This document shows positions 1 through 9,802 of a DNA stretch of 37,439 nucleotides, in pieces. A program made the position numbers and the translations under genes. The notes under the pieces were generated by a model. That model saw only the letters and a program-made list of their open reading frames with translations. It was not told the DNA's origin and searched no databases. Position 1 is the first letter of the stretch. Each line of letters opens with the position of its first letter. Origin of the DNA: Lachnospiraceae bacterium. Lineage in GTDB: Bacteria > Bacillota > Clostridia > Lachnospirales > Lachnospiraceae. The DNA lies in assembly GCA_009911195.1 (NCBI GenBank), contig QXWV01000126.1, positions 1 to 37,439 on the forward strand, read 5' to 3'.

Positions 1-62
1 CGGAACACTGCATGGGTCAAATGCCCTGCCCGCTGCGTTGCCCGTGAAAATTGCTTTCCGTG
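1..62 (+). repeat. Left arm of 62-bp inverted repeat
   Basis: Bases 1-62 match the reverse complement of 37225-37286 at 56 of 62 positions with no gaps; the mismatches are at positions 17, 20, 22, 38, 44 and 54. Similarity stops at base 63, just before the NlpC/P60 stop codon. The match reaches the first base of the window, so this copy probably continues outside it. A dispersed intergenic repeat is the likeliest identity. I see no transposase. Confidence 0.85.
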
Positions 63-76
63 TACCCGGTTTCCTG

Positions 77-1147
77 CTACTGCAAAACCCTAACCACTTT
101 CGCTGGTGTCCGGTAATTATAGTTGGAAATTTTAATCCCTGTCTTCGGGCTGCTGGCATGCACTACCTGGCCTCCGCCTATATAAATTGCCACATGGTTA
201 ATCCGTCCGCCCTTTGCATAAAAAATCAAATCCCCCGGCTTCGCCTCGGACATACTGATTTTCGTTCCCGCATTGGCCTGGGAACCCGAAGTCCTGGGAA
301 GGGAAACTCCATACTTTTTAAATACGCTAAGCACAAAGCCGGAGCAGTCAGCACCTTTTGTAAGGCTGGTTCCTCCCCATACATAAGGGTTTCCAACAAA
401 CTGCTTCGCATACTGGCAAAGGTCAATCCTCACATCCGATACACCCTGTCCGTAAAGCAGTTCTGTTAAAGTAATAGCAGAACCCAGCTTTTCTTCTACT
501 TTTACATATTCTGCCGATACATAATTTTCCTCATCGTCAATCATAATCTTTACCCAATCGTCCATTTCTTCCACCACTTCCAGTTCCTCCCCATTTGGAA
601 CTAAAGTAATGACTTCACTCTCCGTATTGGGTTCTTCCCTTACCTTCAGGCTGGTAGTATTAACTACAGCTACTTTGGAAAGCTGTTCCACCGCACGCTT
701 TTTTGCCTCCCATCCTTCCAACAGGAATTCGCTCTTCACATATCCATCCACTTTACCGGATTTAATATGTGTCCACTCCCCTTCTTTTTCCAAAAGTTCA
801 CATGCTGCATTCTTTGGAAGCTTCCCAATTAATTTCCCGTTTTCATCCGGGGTCTGCCTTACGTTCAAATTATCGTCCACATTGGATATCCCTAAGTTAG
901 TATATCCCCATAAAGCCCCTTCGGCCTGCCTCGCAGCCACTTTATATTCTTCCGGTGTCTTCTCCGATTCCAAAAGCGCCAGTGCCCCCACCGGGTCAGC
1001 CACTACTTCCTCAATAGAATTATGGTAGGAATTATCTTCCACTCCATTTATTTCTGCCGCACACACCGGTCTTCCATACGCCAACAATGCTCCAGTCATA
1101 CAAATTCCCGCTGCACCTATCCATTGATATTTCAAATGAAATTTCAT
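77..1147 (-). CDS. Secreted SH3-domain NlpC/P60 peptidoglycan endopeptidase
   Basis: A 356-residue cell-wall hydrolase expected to cleave peptide stems of peptidoglycan outside the membrane. A signal peptide occupies roughly residues 1-32 (hydrophobic core, then VCAAE). Two bacterial SH3 domains follow (about 85-145 and 160-220, each with an LNVRQ/LKVREE start), and a C-terminal NlpC/P60 domain (about 240-350) carries the catalytic Cys in GADCSGF and His in INHVAIYIGGG. The start is set at the internal MKFHLKY methionine (1147) because AAAGG lies upstream and the signal peptide then begins normally; an in-frame ATG at 1171 lacks a ribosome site. It is monocistronic, behind a consensus promoter at 1205-1233. 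The fold assignment is secure; the exact bond cleaved is inferred. Confidence 0.9.
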   Translation of the reverse strand: MKFHLKYQWIGAAGICMTGALLAYGRPVCAAEINGVEDNSYHNSIEEVVADPVGALALLESEKTPEEYKVAARQAEGALWGYTNLGISNVDDNLNVRQTPDENGKLIGKLPKNAACELLEKEGEWTHIKSGKVDGYVKSEFLLEGWEAKKRAVEQLSKVAVVNTTSLKVREEPNTESEVITLVPNGEELEVVEEMDDWVKIMIDDEENYVSAEYVKVEEKLGSAITLTELLYGQGVSDVRIDLCQYAKQFVGNPYVWGGTSLTKGADCSGFVLSVFKKYGVSLPRTSGSQANAGTKISMSEAKPGDLIFYAKGGRINHVAIYIGGGQVVHASSPKTGIKISNYNYRTPAKVVRVLQ

Positions 1148-1204
1148 ATAATAACCGTACCTTTCTGTCATATATTACAAATTTGTTACATATGTTACGA
1201 GGTT

Positions 1205-1233
1205 ATTATATCAATGGATTTCCTCCCTGTCAA
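1205..1233 (-). promoter_or_regulatory. Consensus sigma-A promoter of the NlpC/P60 gene
   Basis: On the minus strand, TTGACA (1233-1228), a 17-base spacer and TATAAT (1210-1205). Both hexamers match the consensus perfectly. Transcription should start near 1198, about 50 bases ahead of the chosen start codon. Confidence 0.8.
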
Positions 1234-1257
1234 GCAAAAATCTACATCACATCATTT

Positions 1258-1289
1258 GGGGGAATAAATTCCCAGGAATTTATTCCCCC
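1258..1289 (-). terminator. Stem-loop ending the Na/Pi transporter transcript
   Basis: Perfect 15-bp inverted repeat (GGGGGAATAAATTCC with its complement) around a 2-base centre, 10 bases past the Na/Pi stop codon. No uridine run follows on the minus strand, so it may act as a 3'-end protector or a weak terminator rather than a canonical intrinsic one. Confidence 0.6.
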
Positions 1290-1299
1290 TCCCCTGTTT

Positions 1300-2940
1300 T
1301 TATTCCTCCGGGTCCGCATTCAATATAGAGAAAGCAATATTAGTAGCATGGTCTGCCACCCTTTCTAAGCCGGATACTATATCGGAGAACAACATGCCTG
1401 CCTCCGGGCTGCATTCGTTTCTTGTCAGCCGGCCCACATGGTCTTTTTGCAGTTCCCTTTCCTTTGCATCCACCGCATCTTCCAGACGCATGATATCCTC
1501 CAGATGGTCATCCGAACCGGTAGAAAACATTTCAAGGGAATACTGGATTAAATTATTCACCATATCCAGCATTTCGCCCAAGCCCCTTTGGGCTGCTTTA
1601 CTGAAATTAACATCCGTACCTATACGCTGCTTGGCCGAGTCCGCTACATTTTCCGCATGGTCGCCAATACGTTCGATATCATTTACCACATGGAATAGGG
1701 CTCCTATGCTTTTTAAATCCTCAATGGGCAATGTAGTCTGATTGATTTTCACCAAATAATTGGTAATTGCATGGTTTAAGAAATTGATGTTCTTTTCCAC
1801 TTCATATACATCTTCAATATCCTCATTATCCAACGTAATGAGGGCATTCATTGCCCGGTTCAGGTTTTCCGTAGCCAAGGATGCCATCCTTTCGATTTCT
1901 TTCATTACCCCCACCACTGCTGTTGCCGGGTTAAAGACTACCTTTTCACCGATATATTTTAACTGGAAACTATCCCTGTATCCAATCTTCTTATCATCCC
2001 CAGGCACAAGCACATACGTCAGTTTTACTATTAAATTGGAAAATGGGAATAGCACAATTACTTGGAAAATCTTAATAATTGTATGGGCATTTGCCACAAA
2101 ACGTCCTGCATTCCCGCCAGAAATGGACATTATGCCATTTATTACGTACTCCATGCCCACAGCAAGAATAATATAGAACAAAACAGTACCGATTACATTG
2201 AAAAGAAAATGAATCATAGCTGCACGCTTTGCATCCTTTTTCCCTGTCATAGATGCTAAAAGAGCAGAAGCACAGGCTCCAATATTGCAGCCTAAAATAA
2301 TAAACAAGCTTATGGGAAGCCCCAGCAACCCTTCGTTTGCCATAAGCAGTACAATACTTACTGTCACTGATGAGCTTTGGATAATCGCAGTCAGCACAGT
2401 ACCCATCAGGACTGCCAATATCGGGCTATGTAAAGAACTCAGCAACTGCATCACACCTGGATTGTCTTTCATTCCTTCCATGGCCCCCGACATACCGCTT
2501 AACCCCATAAATAGAATACCAAAGCCTACAATTACTTCCCCGATTTTCTCTGCATTCTGTTTTCCCTTGCCAAGCATCATCGTCAGTACGCCAGCAAGCA
2601 ATATAATCGGTGCCGCTTCCGACAGATTAAAAGAAACCAACTGGGAAGTAATCGTTGTACCAATATTCGCGCCATAAATTACACCGGCCGCCTGATACAA
2701 GGACATCAACCCTGAATTTACGAAGCTGACCACCATCACCGTACAAGCTGAAGATGATTGAATAATACCGGTAAAAATAATACCCACAACCAATCCTGTA
2801 AACCGGTTTGTTGTAAACATTTCCAGGATAGAACGGAGCTTTGCCCCTGCTACTTTTTCAATGCTTTCGCTCATAACTGTCATACCAAACAGAAAAAGTC
2901 CAAGCCCGCCTGCCATAGATAATATAATTTCAAAACTCAT
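1300..2940 (-). CDS. Na/Pi cotransporter family protein with PhoU-like C-terminal domain
   Basis: A 546-residue integral membrane protein of the type II sodium/phosphate cotransporter family (NptA/YjbB-like), expected to move phosphate across the cytoplasmic membrane with sodium. The duplicated QSSS signature of the family is seen twice (IIQSSSACT near residue 60, IIQSSSVTV near 185), each inside a hydrophobic repeat. The region from about residue 340 is soluble, helical and PhoU-like (NFLNHAITNYLVKI, HVVNDIERIGDHAENVAD, LERVADHATNIAFS). The start is the methionine of MSFEIILSM at 2940, which begins the first membrane segment; an in-frame start at 2994 would add an unrelated 18-residue tail overlapping the upstream ribF terminator. 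It stands alone between the ribF terminator and its own stem-loop. Direction of transport cannot be read from sequence. Confidence 0.9.
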   Translation of the reverse strand: MSFEIILSMAGGLGLFLFGMTVMSESIEKVAGAKLRSILEMFTTNRFTGLVVGIIFTGIIQSSSACTVMVVSFVNSGLMSLYQAAGVIYGANIGTTITSQLVSFNLSEAAPIILLAGVLTMMLGKGKQNAEKIGEVIVGFGILFMGLSGMSGAMEGMKDNPGVMQLLSSLHSPILAVLMGTVLTAIIQSSSVTVSIVLLMANEGLLGLPISLFIILGCNIGACASALLASMTGKKDAKRAAMIHFLFNVIGTVLFYIILAVGMEYVINGIMSISGGNAGRFVANAHTIIKIFQVIVLFPFSNLIVKLTYVLVPGDDKKIGYRDSFQLKYIGEKVVFNPATAVVGVMKEIERMASLATENLNRAMNALITLDNEDIEDVYEVEKNINFLNHAITNYLVKINQTTLPIEDLKSIGALFHVVNDIERIGDHAENVADSAKQRIGTDVNFSKAAQRGLGEMLDMVNNLIQYSLEMFSTGSDDHLEDIMRLEDAVDAKERELQKDHVGRLTRNECSPEAGMLFSDIVSGLERVADHATNIAFSILNADPEE

Positions 2941-2973
2941 AATCTTCTTTATCCCTTCATTTGTATACTTATA

Positions 2974-3016
2974 GGAAAAAGCATGTGTTCCCACAAACCG
3001 CTATGTGCCGGAACAC
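2974..3016 (-). terminator. Terminator of the rimP-to-ribF operon
   Basis: Minus strand: GTGTTCC paired with GGAACAC plus an inner CACA/TGTG stem, followed shortly by CTTTTTCC. The ribF stop codon lies inside the hairpin. This is the natural 3' end of the nine-gene operon and separates it from the Na/Pi gene. Confidence 0.7.
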
Positions 3017-3936
3017 CCTTCCCGATGAAAAATCCTTCCTTCTTCCACATCCTTCATCATCTGTTCCCTCAGTTCTTCTTTTCCATTAAAGCGCCGCTCC
3101 GGACGTTTAAACTTCAAAAGCCTTACTGTAATCTCCCTGCCATATATTTCCTCATCAAATCCATAAATATAGGTTTCCACCCCCATCTGCCCCACTTCGC
3201 TCACTGTAGGTTTATACCCTATATTTGTTATCCCCCTGTAATAACCACCGTCCATCATCACATCGGAATAATATACCCCGTTGGGGGGCAGAAGCTTATT
3301 TCCTGGCGGCAAAAGGTTTACCGTAGGCATTCCTATCGTCCTTCCAAACCGCTTACCATGCATCACAATACCGTTTATAGCATAAGGAGTACCCAGCAAT
3401 ACCTTTACTTCTTCCATATTCCCTTTTTCCACTTCTTCCCTCACATAGGTAGAACTGATTTCCTTCCCGTTATAGCAAACCTTATCAATTAATTGCAGCT
3501 CATATCCACCAAAGGATGCCATAGACCGCAAAAGCATATAATTCCCGGCTCCTTTTGCCCCAAAGGATACATCCGTTCCGGCAGCGATATAAGATGCCCC
3601 CAGCCGATGAACCAAAACCTTCTCGATAAAATCCTGTGGCTCCATCGCCGCAGTCTCAAAAGTCAGTGGAAATTCAATTAAAACATCAATTCCCATTTTC
3701 AAAAACGCTGCCCGCTTTTCCTCCCTGGTCATTAGCTCCCTGTTTGGTGCACTTCCAAACAATACGGACGGTGGCGGTTCAAAAGTAAAAACCACTGACT
3801 TAAGCCCATAGGCGCCCTGCTCTAAAATGCAGTCCAGCAGCTTCTGATGTCCTTGGTGGATACCGTCAAACTTGCCTATGGCAACCGCGCTTTTCCCTTC
3901 TAACTTAAAATCTGTAGTTCCATAAACGATTTGCAT
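3001..3936 (-). CDS. ribF: Bifunctional riboflavin kinase / FAD synthetase
   Basis: A 311-residue cytosolic enzyme that phosphorylates riboflavin to FMN and adenylylates FMN to FAD. The N-terminal nucleotidyltransferase half shows AIGKFDGIHQGHQ (HxGH-type site, about residues 21-33), and the C-terminal kinase half shows GKRFGRTIGMPTVNL and ITNIGYKPTV. Length is typical. Its start codon abuts the truB stop with no spacer, so it is translated as the last gene of the operon. The 3' end forms part of the operon terminator. Confidence 0.95.
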   Translation of the reverse strand: MQIVYGTTDFKLEGKSAVAIGKFDGIHQGHQKLLDCILEQGAYGLKSVVFTFEPPPSVLFGSAPNRELMTREEKRAAFLKMGIDVLIEFPLTFETAAMEPQDFIEKVLVHRLGASYIAAGTDVSFGAKGAGNYMLLRSMASFGGYELQLIDKVCYNGKEISSTYVREEVEKGNMEEVKVLLGTPYAINGIVMHGKRFGRTIGMPTVNLLPPGNKLLPPNGVYYSDVMMDGGYYRGITNIGYKPTVSEVGQMGVETYIYGFDEEIYGREITVRLLKFKRPERRFNGKEELREQMMKDVEEGRIFHREGCSGT

Positions 3937-4845
3937 CTATTGTCCATTCTCCATAAACATTTTCACAGGGCAAAACCGCCCAGCCTCCTGGCAGAATTTG
4001 TAAACACCATAAAATCTGCCCTCTTCATTGTATACCCTGACCTTTTCCTCCGGCATACATTTTTTGCCTTCTTTTATCATTTTTAGATAAAAAGCATTTC
4101 CATTATCAATTAGCTTCTGGAATCTGGATTCTACTGTCACCGCACCATAATCGGCAAAAATCGAATCCACAGGAACTATCCTCTCCTCCAGCCGCCCTTC
4201 TTTTTTTAATTTTTCTATCTCTGCAAGCAGCAAAGCATCTTTTGCCGAAAATCCCCCTGTTTTTGTCCTCTCCAAAGACTCCATAATACCTCCGCATCCC
4301 AATTTGCGGCCAATATCATGACATAACGTCCGAATATAGGTACCCTTGGAACAGCCTACCCGGATAGTAATCCGGGGAAGCTCCATATTTTCAATTTCCA
4401 GGCAATAGATTTGTACCTTCCTGGGGCTACGCTCTATTTCCTTTCCCTCTCTGGCCAACTGATACAGTTTCTTTCCGTTTACCTTAATTGCCGAGTACAT
4501 GGGCGGTATCTGCTCGTACTCCCCCAGGAAAGACATAATGGCTTCCCTGGCTTCCTGCTCTGAGATTTTCACTTCCCATTGCCCCAACAATTTGCCCGAG
4601 CTGTCCTGGGTGTCGGTCTCTTTCCCTAAAAGCAGCACCGCACGGTATTCCTTTCCTGTATCTGTCAGCATATCGCACAGTTTCGTTCCGCTTCCCAGGC
4701 AAATAGGCAGCACACCTACTGCATCCGGGTCCAGCGTTCCTGTATGCCCTATTTTTTTCTGCTTCAAAATCCCTCTCAGCTTTGCCACCACATCGTGGGA
4801 TGTAAATCCCGCTTCTTTATATACATTTAAAATTCCATTATACAT
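3937..4845 (-). CDS. truB: tRNA pseudouridine(55) synthase
   Basis: A 302-residue enzyme that makes pseudouridine 55 in the T-loop of tRNAs. The catalytic aspartate motif GHTGTLDPDAVGVLP (about residues 34-48) and the KEYRAVLLLGKETDT motif are intact, and the GTYIRTLCHDIG motif follows. The start MYNGILNVYK is the normal family N-terminus, preceded by GGGGA. It lies between nrnA (54-base gap) and ribF (0-base gap) in the standard order. Confidence 0.95.
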   Translation of the reverse strand: MYNGILNVYKEAGFTSHDVVAKLRGILKQKKIGHTGTLDPDAVGVLPICLGSGTKLCDMLTDTGKEYRAVLLLGKETDTQDSSGKLLGQWEVKISEQEAREAIMSFLGEYEQIPPMYSAIKVNGKKLYQLAREGKEIERSPRKVQIYCLEIENMELPRITIRVGCSKGTYIRTLCHDIGRKLGCGGIMESLERTKTGGFSAKDALLLAEIEKLKKEGRLEERIVPVDSIFADYGAVTVESRFQKLIDNGNAFYLKMIKEGKKCMPEEKVRVYNEEGRFYGVYKFCQEAGRFCPVKMFMENGQ

Positions 4846-4898
4846 CCGGTTTTCCCCGCTGGCTGCCCTTGGTTTCTGCTCATGTGCAGGCCATCGTA

Positions 4899-5864
4899 CT
4901 ATTCTGCCAGCTTCAACTGTTTCTCAATATGTAATGTCAGATTATTTACCACATCATAAAATGTACCATTCATTGTACATCCTGCAGCACGCACATGCCC
5001 GCCGCCATCAAAGTACTGAGCCACCTGAGCCACATCCACTTTTCCTTTGGAACGCAGACTCACTTTGTATTCCTGTACCCCTGTCTGGTACATGAATATC
5101 GTACATTCCGTCCCTTCCGTCTGGTTTAACTGGCTGACCACCCCTTCCAAATCTTTGGAACTCGCCTGATAGAAATCCAATGTCCTCTTTCCGATTGCGC
5201 TGACAATACATTTCCCATCCATGATAAGAATGCTTTCCAGCAGGGCGCGGCCAAGCAGAAGATTCTGTACATAAGTTTTTTCATAAAAAGTTTTTTCTAT
5301 GAGTTCCGAATGGTCGAACCCAAAGCTTAACAGCTTTGCCCCAATCGCCATTGTTTTCGGGGAGGTATTGGAATACCTGAATACCCCCGTGTCATGCACT
5401 ATCCCGATGTAGATTGCTTTTGCAATTTCGACATCCATTTCCTCTTCTTCTATCACATCAAAAATCAATTCGCTGGTAGAACTGGCCTTGGTATCAATAT
5501 AATTTACCATCCCGCTTCCCGTATTGCTCACATGATGGTCGATATTTATCGTCTTCCCTGCCCTGTCAAACAGCGCTTCCGCAGCACCTAAACGTTCTTT
5601 TGACGTATCCAGTGCAATAAAAACATCAAAATCCCCTTTGCTGTTGGTATCTCCTGTCACATCTGTACAGATTTGGTCAATATCTTTGATACAGCGGAAT
5701 ACCTCCGAAGGCGGTTCTAAAAATAACTCCACCTGCTTTTCGGGATATATCTTTTTCAAATACAGGTATAAGGCCATACATGCGCCTACACAGTCTCCAT
5801 CCGGCCTGATATGCCCGCCGATACCTATTGTTTTCGCATCCTTTACCTCTGCTGCTATTTTCAT
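4899..5864 (-). CDS. nrnA: DHH/DHHA1 family phosphoesterase (NrnA-type oligoribonuclease / pAp phosphatase)
   Basis: A 321-residue two-domain hydrolase. The N-terminal DHH domain contains GHIRPDGDCVGA, a central catalytic NIDHHVSNTGSG motif that gives the family its name, and metal-ligand aspartates (FIALDTSKERLG). The C-terminal DHHA1 domain contains the substrate-binding GGGHVRAAG. Members degrade nanoRNA and dephosphorylate 3'-phosphoadenosine 5'-phosphate. The ribosome site GAGG lies five bases before the ATG. The location between rbfA and truB is the usual one in Firmicutes. The nanoRNase role is assigned by family and context. Confidence 0.9.
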   Translation of the reverse strand: MKIAAEVKDAKTIGIGGHIRPDGDCVGACMALYLYLKKIYPEKQVELFLEPPSEVFRCIKDIDQICTDVTGDTNSKGDFDVFIALDTSKERLGAAEALFDRAGKTINIDHHVSNTGSGMVNYIDTKASSTSELIFDVIEEEEMDVEIAKAIYIGIVHDTGVFRYSNTSPKTMAIGAKLLSFGFDHSELIEKTFYEKTYVQNLLLGRALLESILIMDGKCIVSAIGKRTLDFYQASSKDLEGVVSQLNQTEGTECTIFMYQTGVQEYKVSLRSKGKVDVAQVAQYFDGGGHVRAAGCTMNGTFYDVVNNLTLHIEKQLKLAE

Positions 5865-5886
5865 CTTTACCTCATTTCTACAACGC

Positions 5887-6279
5887 CTATAGTTGCCCGC
5901 TTTCTTCGCCTTCTTTGCTTTCCTTACTATCTTTATTCACTTCGTCAATCAGCTTCGACATCTTTACCCCATAAGCAATTGACTGCTCTACAATAAAAGT
6001 AATATCCGGCGTATGCCTCAGATTTACTTCTTTGGCTAACTGGTTCTTAATATAGCCAGCCGCACTTTTTAGACCTTCCATAGTGCTCTTTTCCATATCT
6101 TCATCGCCTAGAACGCTAATCCATGCCTTGCATGTTTTCAAATCCGGCGATACCTCCACGGATACTACGGAAGTCAGCGGGCTAATACGCGGGTCCTTAA
6201 TTCCTCCGCGTATAATTTCAGCCAACGCCCTCTGCACTTCGCCATTAATCCTTATATTTTTAATGCTGTTTTTCCTCAT
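5887..6279 (-). CDS. rbfA: 30S ribosome-binding factor A
   Basis: A 130-residue KH-fold ribosome maturation factor that binds immature 30S subunits and aids 16S rRNA 5'-end processing. Recognised by IRINGEVQRALAEIIRG, KDPRISPLTSVVSVEVSPDLK and LRHTPDITFIVEQS. The start is the MRKNSIKN methionine at 6279, because GAGGGAAACC stands immediately before it; in-frame upstream ATGs at 6342, 6321 and 6291 lack a ribosome site or lie in the intergenic stem-loops. The C-terminus is short and acidic (KEGEESGQL). Confidence 0.93.
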   Translation of the reverse strand: MRKNSIKNIRINGEVQRALAEIIRGGIKDPRISPLTSVVSVEVSPDLKTCKAWISVLGDEDMEKSTMEGLKSAAGYIKNQLAKEVNLRHTPDITFIVEQSIAYGVKMSKLIDEVNKDSKESKEGEESGQL

Positions 6280-6295
6280 GGTTTCCCTCATTTCT

Positions 6296-6351
6296 GCGCT
6301 GTATTTCAGCGCATACCACATTTGTGGATGCAGTATATGCACAAGTGTGCA
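6296..6351 (-). other. Two stem-loops between infB and rbfA
   Basis: In the 108-base infB-rbfA gap, GCGCTG/CAGCGC around a 5-base loop (6296-6312) ends a few bases before the rbfA ribosome site, and TGCACA/TGTGCA (6338-6351) lies further upstream. Neither has a uridine run. They could be RNA-processing or translational-control structures; function is unproven. Confidence 0.4.
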
Positions 6352-6387
6352 AAACTCTTATGCTCCTTTCATTCATTGGCCCATGTA

Positions 6388-9300
6388 TTATCGGGGTACT
6401 TCTACCATGACATATGCTTCTACAATATCCAGCTCCTGCATCTGGTCAAAGCCTTCAAATACAAGGCCGCATTCAAAACCGGTCTTCACTTCCTTCACAT
6501 CATCCTTAAACCTCTTAAGGGAAGCAAGGGAACCTTCATAAATCTGTTCTCCTTCCCTGGTAATGCGAATCTTGCAGTCCCTCTTGAAAATACCGTCCAA
6601 GATATAAGAACCGGCTATATTCCCCACTGCGGATGCCTTGAATATTTGGCGGACCTCCGCATGGCCAATTACCTTTTCCTCGAAAATCGGGTCCAGCATG
6701 CCTTTCATAGCGGCCTCAACATCTTCGATTGCCTGATAAATTACTTTATACAGCCTGATATCTACGCCTTCCCTTTCGGAAACCGCCTTGGCCATGGCAT
6801 CCGGCCTTACATTGAATCCGATAATAATTGCAGACGATGCCGATGCTAAGGAAACATCGGATTCCGTAATCGCACCTACGCCTCCATGGATACATTTTAC
6901 TACTACTTCTTCGTTGGACAGCTTTAACAGGCTCTGCTTTACCGCTTCTACACTGCCTTGAACATCCGCCTTAATAATCAGGTTCAGTTCCTTCAGATTG
7001 CCCGCCTGAATCTGTGTAAACAAGTCATCCAATGACATCTTCGATTTGGTTTCTTCCAGCATTTTTTCTTTATTCTGGGCCAAATAGGTTTCCGCATAAG
7101 ATTTTGCCGTTTTATCATTTTCATGGGCAAGGAATACTTCCCCTGCGCTGGGCACATCGGAAAGCCCCAGAATTTCCACTGGAGTGGACGGAAGCGCTTC
7201 TTTTACCCTTCTGCCCTTATCATCAATCATTGCCCTAACTTTCCCATGGCTGGAACCTGCGGATATGAAATCGCCCACATGCAATGTTCCTTTCTGCACC
7301 AGTACTGTTGCCACCGGCCCTCTTCCTTTATCCAGTTCGGCCTCGATAACAAGCCCTCTCGCCTGCCTCTTTGTATTCGCCTTCAATTCTAATATTTCTG
7401 CCGTTAATAGAATCGTTTCCAGCAAAACGTCAATGCCTTCTCCAGTTTTTGCGGACACCTGCACATATTCCGTGCTTCCGCCCCAATCCACCGGAATCAG
7501 CTCATATTCTGTCAGTTCCTGTTTTACCCTATCCACATTGGCATTCGGCTTATCGATTTTGTTTACTGCCACAATAATCTCTATCCCGGCCGCTTTCGCA
7601 TGGTTAATAGCCTCTACTGTCTGAGGCATCACGCCGTCATCTGCTGCAACTACAAGAATTGCGATATCGGTGGAATTGGCCCCCCGCATACGCATCGCCG
7701 TAAATGCCTCATGCCCCGGCGTATCCAGGAAAGTAATTTTCTCCTCCCCCACCTTTACAGTATAAGCACCAATATGCTGGGTAATACCACCTGCTTCTTT
7801 GTCCGTTACATTTGTCTTACGGATAGCATCCAAAAGGGATGTTTTTCCATGGTCAACATGCCCCATAACACATATAACCGGAGGTCTTTTTGTCATATCT
7901 TCTTCTTTTTCTTCTTCTTCCCTCAGAAGTTCCTCGATTACATCCACTTTAACTTCCTTTTCACAGATAATATCATACTCAATGGCAATATTTTCCGCAT
8001 CTTCAAAAGAAAGTTCCGAGTTCACGGTCACAATCTGCCCCTGCAGGAACAGCTTCTTAATAATGGCCGAAGGCTGCATTTTCATCTTGTCGGCCAATTC
8101 TTTAATGGTCAGCGATTCCGGAATAACGATTACTTTAATCTGCTCTTCCTTAACCTCTTCCACTTTTTTCTCCGGTTTGATAAACTTCCCGGCTTTGCTC
8201 TTGCCTGTTGCTTTCCTGTCATCCTCTTCGTAAATCAAATCCTTCTTAGAGCGTTTATCCCTTTCCTGGTTAATTCTGCGCTTTTCTTCATCCCTATGCT
8301 TCTCCTGCTCCTTTGCCGGGCTCTCTGGTATGAATCCTTTAGCGGGCGCAGGCTTTCTGAATTTATTGTCCTGCCCTCCATTTCCTCTGCCAGGGCGGTC
8401 ATTATTTGCCGCAAACCGATTAAAATTCTGCCCGCCAGAAGCATTGCGCCTATCGCCCTGACCGCTTTCAAAAGGCCGGCGATTCTGGCCTTCCATTCTC
8501 CGCCCATCATTTCTATTATTGTTTCTATTTTCATTTCTATTCTCGTTCCTGCCATCTGGCCGTCTTTGATTTTCGCCGTTCCTTTGCCTGTTATCCGTCC
8601 GGTTCGGCCTATCGCCCCGCTCTGGCCTATCCGGTCTGTCGCTCCGGTTTTGCCTATCAGTTCTCTCCGGTCTGTCCGCCCGGTCATTCCAGTTCGACCG
8701 CTCTGTCTTGTCATTCCAGTTTTGCCGTTCCGGCCTCTCTGTACGTTCCATCCGGTCTGTTCTAATGCTTTCCGGTTTCTTCGCCTGTACCGGCTCCTGG
8801 TTTACCGCCGGGGATACCACTACTTTTTCCTGGCTCACCGCATTGGTTTCCACCGCCACATCCGGTTTCTTATTCTCATTCTTCGGCCTGGAATCCCTCT
8901 TTGGCATATTATTATTCGATGGTATCATAGTAACCGGCGGTGTAGGGGAAGGGGGAGTCAGCGGTTTTACCGGCCGGTAAGGAGCCGGTTTTTCAACCTT
9001 ATTTGGCCTGTTAAAACCTCCCTGCCTCTGATTGTTTGCCGGCTGTGGCTTTTTCTCCCCTGCCGGCCTTTGTTTCGGGCCTGCCATTTTACTATTATGA
9101 GGGTTGCTCACAAAAATTATTTTTTTCTTTTTCTTTGGTGCTTCGTTAGCATTTTCTCCCTCTTTTGCCATAGATTTCTCCTCTTTCATTTCCGTTTTCT
9201 GCGTTTTATCTTTCTTCATCTGCATTTCTGGTCCGGTAGCTACGTTCGCTTTTGCAGCTTCCGTATTGCTTTTTACCGATTCTACACTTCCTTTTGCAGC

Positions 9301-9477
9301 CTCCGCACCTTCTTGCTTATCCTTTTTAAAATGCTTTCTTACCAGCGCAATGGCATCCTCCTCTATAGAACTTTGTGCCACTTTCACGTCAATTCCCTTT
9401 TCCTGTAAAAAAGCAATCAATTCTTTGCTTTGTTTATCTAATTCCTTCGCAAGTTCATGTACTTTCATTTTTGCCAT
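6388..9477 (-). CDS. infB: Translation initiation factor IF-2
   Basis: A 1029-residue GTPase that places initiator tRNA on the 30S subunit and promotes subunit joining. An IF2_N domain ([18 protein letters not shown]) at the start is followed by a very long Lys/Glu/Ala, Pro and Arg/Asn/Asp/Gly-rich linker, a second IF2_N domain ([21 protein letters not shown], from about residue 450), then the G domain from about 533 ([36 protein letters not shown]) and domains II-IV. The start is at 9477, where GGAGGT precedes the ATG by seven bases; an ATG at 9504 has no such site. It overlaps ylxQ by 23 bases, implying translational coupling. Confidence 0.97.
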   Translation of the reverse strand: MAKMKVHELAKELDKQSKELIAFLQEKGIDVKVAQSSIEEDAIALVRKHFKKDKQEGAEAAKGSVESVKSNTEAAKANVATGPEMQMKKDKTQKTEMKEEKSMAKEGENANEAPKKKKKIIFVSNPHNSKMAGPKQRPAGEKKPQPANNQRQGGFNRPNKVEKPAPYRPVKPLTPPSPTPPVTMIPSNNNMPKRDSRPKNENKKPDVAVETNAVSQEKVVVSPAVNQEPVQAKKPESIRTDRMERTERPERQNWNDKTERSNWNDRADRPERTDRQNRSDRPDRPERGDRPNRTDNRQRNGENQRRPDGRNENRNENRNNNRNDGRRMEGQNRRPFESGQGDRRNASGGQNFNRFAANNDRPGRGNGGQDNKFRKPAPAKGFIPESPAKEQEKHRDEEKRRINQERDKRSKKDLIYEEDDRKATGKSKAGKFIKPEKKVEEVKEEQIKVIVIPESLTIKELADKMKMQPSAIIKKLFLQGQIVTVNSELSFEDAENIAIEYDIICEKEVKVDVIEELLREEEEKEEDMTKRPPVICVMGHVDHGKTSLLDAIRKTNVTDKEAGGITQHIGAYTVKVGEEKITFLDTPGHEAFTAMRMRGANSTDIAILVVAADDGVMPQTVEAINHAKAAGIEIIVAVNKIDKPNANVDRVKQELTEYELIPVDWGGSTEYVQVSAKTGEGIDVLLETILLTAEILELKANTKRQARGLVIEAELDKGRGPVATVLVQKGTLHVGDFISAGSSHGKVRAMIDDKGRRVKEALPSTPVEILGLSDVPSAGEVFLAHENDKTAKSYAETYLAQNKEKMLEETKSKMSLDDLFTQIQAGNLKELNLIIKADVQGSVEAVKQSLLKLSNEEVVVKCIHGGVGAITESDVSLASASSAIIIGFNVRPDAMAKAVSEREGVDIRLYKVIYQAIEDVEAAMKGMLDPIFEEKVIGHAEVRQIFKASAVGNIAGSYILDGIFKRDCKIRITREGEQIYEGSLASLKRFKDDVKEVKTGFECGLVFEGFDQMQELDIVEAYVMVEVPR

Positions 9478-9802
9478 GCTCACTACCTCCGTCTTCCTGT
9501 TCAATTGCCTCTAAATGCTTTCTTATCGTCCTCGCAAACCCTTCATCCGTAAGAGCCAATGAAGTACGTATTTCTTTTCCCATAGCGTGGCCCAGTTCTT
9601 CTTTGCGTCCGTACCGGAACAGGGGCACGTGATAAAAATCACACATGTTACGAAACATTTTCTCAGTATTCTTTGAAGCATCTTCGCTGACAATTACCAT
9701 TACCGCTTTACCGCTTTTTACTGCTCTCTCCGTGGAAAAATTCCCGCTCACCAAATTTCTGGACCTCACTGCCAATCCCAGCAATGAATAAATTTTATTC
9801 AT
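9455..9802 (-). CDS. ylxQ: L7Ae-family ribosomal-like protein YlxQ
   Basis: A 115-residue L7Ae/L30e/S12e-family RNA-binding protein. The N-terminal [20 protein letters not shown] matches the family's usual opening, and [20 protein letters not shown] matches its core. B. subtilis YlxQ binds kink-turn-type RNA; the cellular role is not firmly known. The start at 9802 overlaps the end of ylxR by 8 bases (an ATGAATAA arrangement), and the 3' end overlaps infB. An in-frame ATG at 9841 would overlap ylxR by 47 bases and lacks a better ribosome site. Confidence 0.88.
   Translation of the reverse strand: MNKIYSLLGLAVRSRNLVSGNFSTERAVKSGKAVMVIVSEDASKNTEKMFRNMCDFYHVPLFRYGRKEELGHAMGKEIRTSLALTDEGFARTIRKHLEAIEQEDGGSEHGKNEST

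Noticed and set aside
1163-1198. TTCTGTCATATA and TGTTACA words shared with 22636-22664, suggesting a common operator
   Set aside because: Shared 12-mers are expected by chance in a window of this size, and the arrangement differs between the two places.
7600-9408. Open frame of 602 codons on the plus strand opposite infB
   Set aside because: It is antisense to clear IF-2 coding sequence, has no ribosome site or family resemblance, and results from the repetitive codons of the IF-2 linker.
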